Source: Hermodarchaeum sp048939595 (lineage in GTDB: Archaea; Asgardarchaeota; Hermodarchaeia; Hermodarchaeales; Hermodarchaeaceae). From it: 8,443 nt of DNA. The stretch spans positions 1 to 8,443 of the forward strand of contig JBHLPI010000087.1 in assembly GCA_048939595.1 (NCBI GenBank). The letters run 5' to 3'. Shown here piece by piece: positions 7,025 through 8,443 of the stretch (position 1 is the first letter of the stretch; the number at the start of each line of letters is the position of its first letter). Made by a program: the position numbers and the translations under genes. The notes under the pieces are model-generated. The model was not told the origin of the DNA. It saw only the letters and a program-made list of their open reading frames with translations, and made no database searches.

Positions 7025-7354
7025 TCATGCCTCCACTCTCATCCGACGTTTACGTCGAATCGAGTTCAGTGCAAAGATGATAATCAGAATTCCGAAGATA
7101 ATCCCTACGATTGGACCGATGACAAACCAAATGGGAATTTGTAAGACGAGAGCGAGCCCTAAAACTATCACAACGATACCAGCAATGATGCCAAAGATGG
7201 CACCACCACCCGCAACGCCAAAGCATTCTTCTTCAGCTCGTTCACCATATTTTACACGCCAAGTACGTTTGACCGGAGCCAAAGGAGCACCGCATTTCTT
7301 GCAAAAATCAGCCTCATCGGTGTTTTCAACACCGCATTTCTGGCAATAGACCAT
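7025..7354 (-). CDS. Zinc-ribbon protein with two membrane helices, function unknown
   Basis: Small membrane protein of 109 residues. The N-terminus is a zinc ribbon: CQKC at 4-7 and CKKC at 18-21 (CxxC-x10-CxxC, with the CGxxN...FCxxCG pattern common in archaeal zinc-ribbon membrane proteins). A polar linker (about 25-45) leads to two Gly/Ile-rich membrane helices (about 47-70 and 75-97) and a strongly basic tail (RRKRRMRVEA). The zinc ribbon and the tail should both be cytosolic, forming a hairpin in the membrane. Such ribbons usually mediate protein or nucleic-acid contacts; no enzymatic role is apparent. An upstream in-frame ATG at 7381 would add nine residues. I chose the ATG at 7354 because AAGGTG stands six bases before it and the zinc-ribbon family typically begins just before the first Cys. 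It is the first gene of a two-gene unit with the four-span membrane protein. Confidence 0.85.
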   Translation of the reverse strand: MVYCQKCGVENTDEADFCKKCGAPLAPVKRTWRVKYGERAEEECFGVAGGGAIFGIIAGIVVIVLGLALVLQIPIWFVIGPIVGIIFGILIIIFALNSIRRKRRMRVEA

Positions 7355-7423
7355 GAGGAACACCTTACCCTGCAGTAGCATTCTTCCTGTTCTTAAGATT
7401 TTGGGGAACCCGCAATGGAACTA

Positions 7424-7459
7424 AAAAACTGAAATTCGCGAAAGAGAAGTTTTTATTAA
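7424..7459. promoter_or_regulatory. Divergent promoter with two-way TATA-like box and nested palindromes
   Basis: TTTTTATTAA (7450-7459) resembles an archaeal TATA box on the plus strand, preceded by a purine-rich GCGAAAGAGAAG like a TFB-recognition element. On the minus strand the same bases read TTAATAAAAA. Initiation would fall near 7480 rightward and near 7430 leftward, the latter about 75 bases before the zinc-ribbon gene. Beside it lie a perfect palindrome, TTCGCGAA (7435-7442), and an inverted repeat, AAAAACT (7424-7430) with AGTTTTT (7448-7454), almost concentric with it. A repressor or activator could bind here; its identity is unknown. Confidence 0.4.
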
Positions 7460-7479
7460 GACAACGCGTACGGAACTAG

Positions 7480-7625
7480 GTGAAGAGGGACTAGTATTAA
7501 CCCCTGAACCGGAGTGACGAATATTCAGGCACCACTTACTCCCCTAGAAACCATTCCCTCTCCCCTCCAATTGTGTCCTTTTTGTGGGGCCTGGATCGCC
7601 ATGGCTCCGGTTCGCTACTTTTCCA
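7480..7625 (+). ncRNA. Candidate structured RNA with a long bulge-free hairpin
   Basis: This stretch lies in a 318-base region (7382-7699) without a confident gene. Positions 7505-7535 face 7584-7614 in one unbroken register. Nine exact pairs form the outer stem (GAACCGGAG, 7506-7514, with CTCCGGTTC, 7605-7613), flanked by G-T wobbles. After a symmetric, poorly paired stretch, an inner stem (7523-7535 with 7584-7596) has one A-G mismatch. In all, about 25 of 31 positions can pair. The 48-base loop is pyrimidine-rich, and TCCCTCT within it (7555-7561) complements AGAGGGA (7484-7490) upstream of the hairpin, allowing a pseudoknot. A TATA-like box sits about 25 bases before 7480, and a short T-run (7619-7622) follows the stem. 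It resembles no RNA class I know (not tRNA, SRP or RNase P). It could instead be a leader element of the downstream radical SAM gene, an operator-like repeat, or chance. Confidence 0.35.
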
Positions 7626-7637
7626 GTTGAGTGGAGA

Positions 7638-7655
7638 CTAAAAGGTTAAATTTGG
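7638..7655 (+). promoter_or_regulatory. TATA-like tract upstream of the radical SAM gene
   Basis: ACTAAAAGGTTAAATTT is the most AT-rich stretch close to the radical SAM gene, about 50 bases before its start. It could position initiation near 7670-7680, giving a short leader. The match to an archaeal TATA box is loose. Confidence 0.3.
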
Positions 7656-7699
7656 GGGGTGTTGATAGCGGATTTACGGTTTGAGTGGATTGTGTTGTC

Positions 7700-8443
7700 G
7701 TGAAGGTTTTGTTTATTGAGCCTCCGAAGGCGCCCTGGTTTGTGATGGGTGAGTATTTACCACCGCCGTTGGCATTATTGTGTTTGGCTGCATATGTGGA
7801 GGCACATTATCCTAGTGTCGATATCGAAGTTATGGACTGTCAGGCTGAGGCAGCGAAATGGTCTGAAGTGGAGGAAAGGATAGCCACCTTTTCACCGGAT
7901 GTCGTCGCCCCGAGTACTGTTTCAACCTGTAATGCAAATATCACGCTTCAAACGGTCAGTATCGCAAAGGAAGTTAATAAAGAGATTGTCACGGTTGCGG
8001 GGAGCCAGCACTTTTCGGTTTTAGCCCAAGAGGTATTGGAAGCACACTCTCAGCTTGATCTGATTGTGCGAGGAGAAGGTGAAGTTACGTTTCTTGAAGT
8101 GTTGAAAGTTCTTGATGAAGGTGAACCGCTGAATCGGGTGGAAGGAATTTCATTTCGTGACAAAAGTAGAGTGGTACATACGCCGAATCGATCTGTGATT
8201 AGGGATTTGAATAGTCTGCCTTTTCCAGGCTATCATTTCGTACGTGAACATATGTCCAAGTACCGGTTTCCTGCAGGGCCGAATTTGCCTTATGCATTGG
8301 TTGAGGGAAGCCGCGGGTGTGTACATTCCTGTTCGTTTTGTAGTCAATGGCGGTATTGGGGATCCTGTCGACGGAAATCCCCAGAACGGGTAGCGGATGA
8401 ATTTGAGTATCTGTATCGGGAATTTGGGAGCCGATTCCTTTGG
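7700..8443 (+). CDS. Cobalamin-binding-type radical SAM protein (N-terminal 248 residues; runs off the right edge)
   Basis: Member of the B12-binding-domain radical SAM superfamily (BchE/methyltransferase-like class), cytosolic. I translated it from the GTG at 7700 (MKVLFIEPP, the usual first beta strand), open to the window end. Residues 1 to about 140 form the Rossmann-like cobalamin-binding domain, with VAGSQHFS at 99-106 in the place of the common GGxH motif and RGEGE (about 121-125) before the linker. As in much of this class, there is no DxHxxG motif, so any cobalamin would bind without a lower His ligand. The linker LNSLPFPGY leads into the radical SAM core, where EGSRGC at 202-207 starts the 4Fe-4S motif Cys207-x3-Cys211-x2-Cys214. 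The rest of the barrel and the C-terminal domain lie outside the window. Substrate and reaction cannot be assigned; methyl transfer or ring chemistry is typical. A GTG at 7685 is an alternative start. Neither has a strong ribosome binding site, so a leaderless or poorly matched start is likely. Confidence 0.92.
   Translation, partial: MKVLFIEPPKAPWFVMGEYLPPPLALLCLAAYVEAHYPSVDIEVMDCQAEAAKWSEVEERIATFSPDVVAPSTVSTCNANITLQTVSIAKEVNKEIVTVAGSQHFSVLAQEVLEAHSQLDLIVRGEGEVTFLEVLKVLDEGEPLNRVEGISFRDKSRVVHTPNRSVIRDLNSLPFPGYHFVREHMSKYRFPAGPNLPYALVEGSRGCVHSCSFCSQWRYWGSCRRKSPERVADEFEYLYREFGSRFLW

Noticed and set aside
7077..7349. Plus-strand 90-residue frame
   Set aside because: It lies antisense to the zinc-ribbon membrane gene; its Pro/Ile-rich composition is a by-product of the hydrophobic codons opposite.
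7505..7614. Possibility that the inverted repeat marks a small mobile element (MITE-like)
   Set aside because: The arms face each other across the whole element in one register and no flanking target duplication is visible, so a folded RNA is the simpler reading.
7514..7630. 38-codon GTG-start frame on the plus strand containing LCPFCGAW, like half of a zinc ribbon
   Set aside because: It has only one CxxC pair, a proline-rich N-terminus, no separate ribosome binding site, and it lies across both arms of the long hairpin. Its bases are better explained by the RNA-like structure. A conserved homologue would change this view.
8150..8347. Minus-strand 65-residue frame
   Set aside because: It lies antisense to the radical SAM gene over its iron-sulphur motif region.
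1..8443. Search by eye for CRISPR repeats, insertion sequences, tRNA and rRNA genes
   Set aside because: I saw no regularly spaced repeats, transposase motifs, tRNA T-arm/acceptor pairs or rRNA signatures.

Overview
The window looks like chromosomal DNA from an uncultured archaeon. This is an inference from several features. Start sites combine strong GGAGGT-type ribosome binding sites with frequent GTG starts. AT-rich TATA-like boxes with purine-rich upstream flanks sit in the intergenic gaps, and no convincing bacterial -35/-10 pairs are visible. The gene mix includes an M42 aminopeptidase, a small zinc-ribbon membrane protein, a cobalamin-type radical SAM protein, and a secreted single-span protein with a short beta-rich ectodomain. 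An Asgard-type (for example Thorarchaeota-like) or other euryarchaeal-grade lineage would fit, but the sequence alone does not prove it.

Layout, left to right. On the minus strand, a gene for a signal-peptide-bearing, membrane-anchored beta-rich protein (867-1436) is followed by an M42-family metallo-aminopeptidase (start 788) that runs off the left edge. A 135-base divergent intergenic region with a perfect 12-base palindrome separates these from a plus-strand block: a CorA-type Mg2+/Co2+ channel (1572-2648), then two tightly coupled half-transporters (2720-4510 and 4510-6426). The half-transporters form a heterodimeric ABC exporter. The first subunit has a degenerate ATP site (Asp for the catalytic Glu, Gln for the H-loop His) and the second keeps the catalytic residues, which is the classic asymmetric arrangement.

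A convergent gap with a T-rich terminator (about 6427-6443) is followed by a minus-strand pair: a zinc-ribbon protein with two membrane spans (7354-7025) and a four-span membrane protein of unknown function (6994-6503). To their right lies about 320 bases without a confident gene (7382-7699). This holds a TATA-like element readable in both directions, palindromic sequence next to it, and a long, bulge-free imperfect hairpin (7505-7614) that may be part of an unannotated structured RNA. The last gene (7700 to the right edge) is the N-terminal part of a cobalamin-binding radical SAM protein.

Functionally this is mostly an envelope and transport neighbourhood: metal-ion uptake, an exporter and several unknown membrane proteins, flanked by a peptidase and a radical SAM enzyme. 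No mobile elements, CRISPR arrays, tRNA or rRNA genes were seen. The most interesting unexplained signal is the structured segment in 7480-7625; nothing else clearly amounts to a new biological system.
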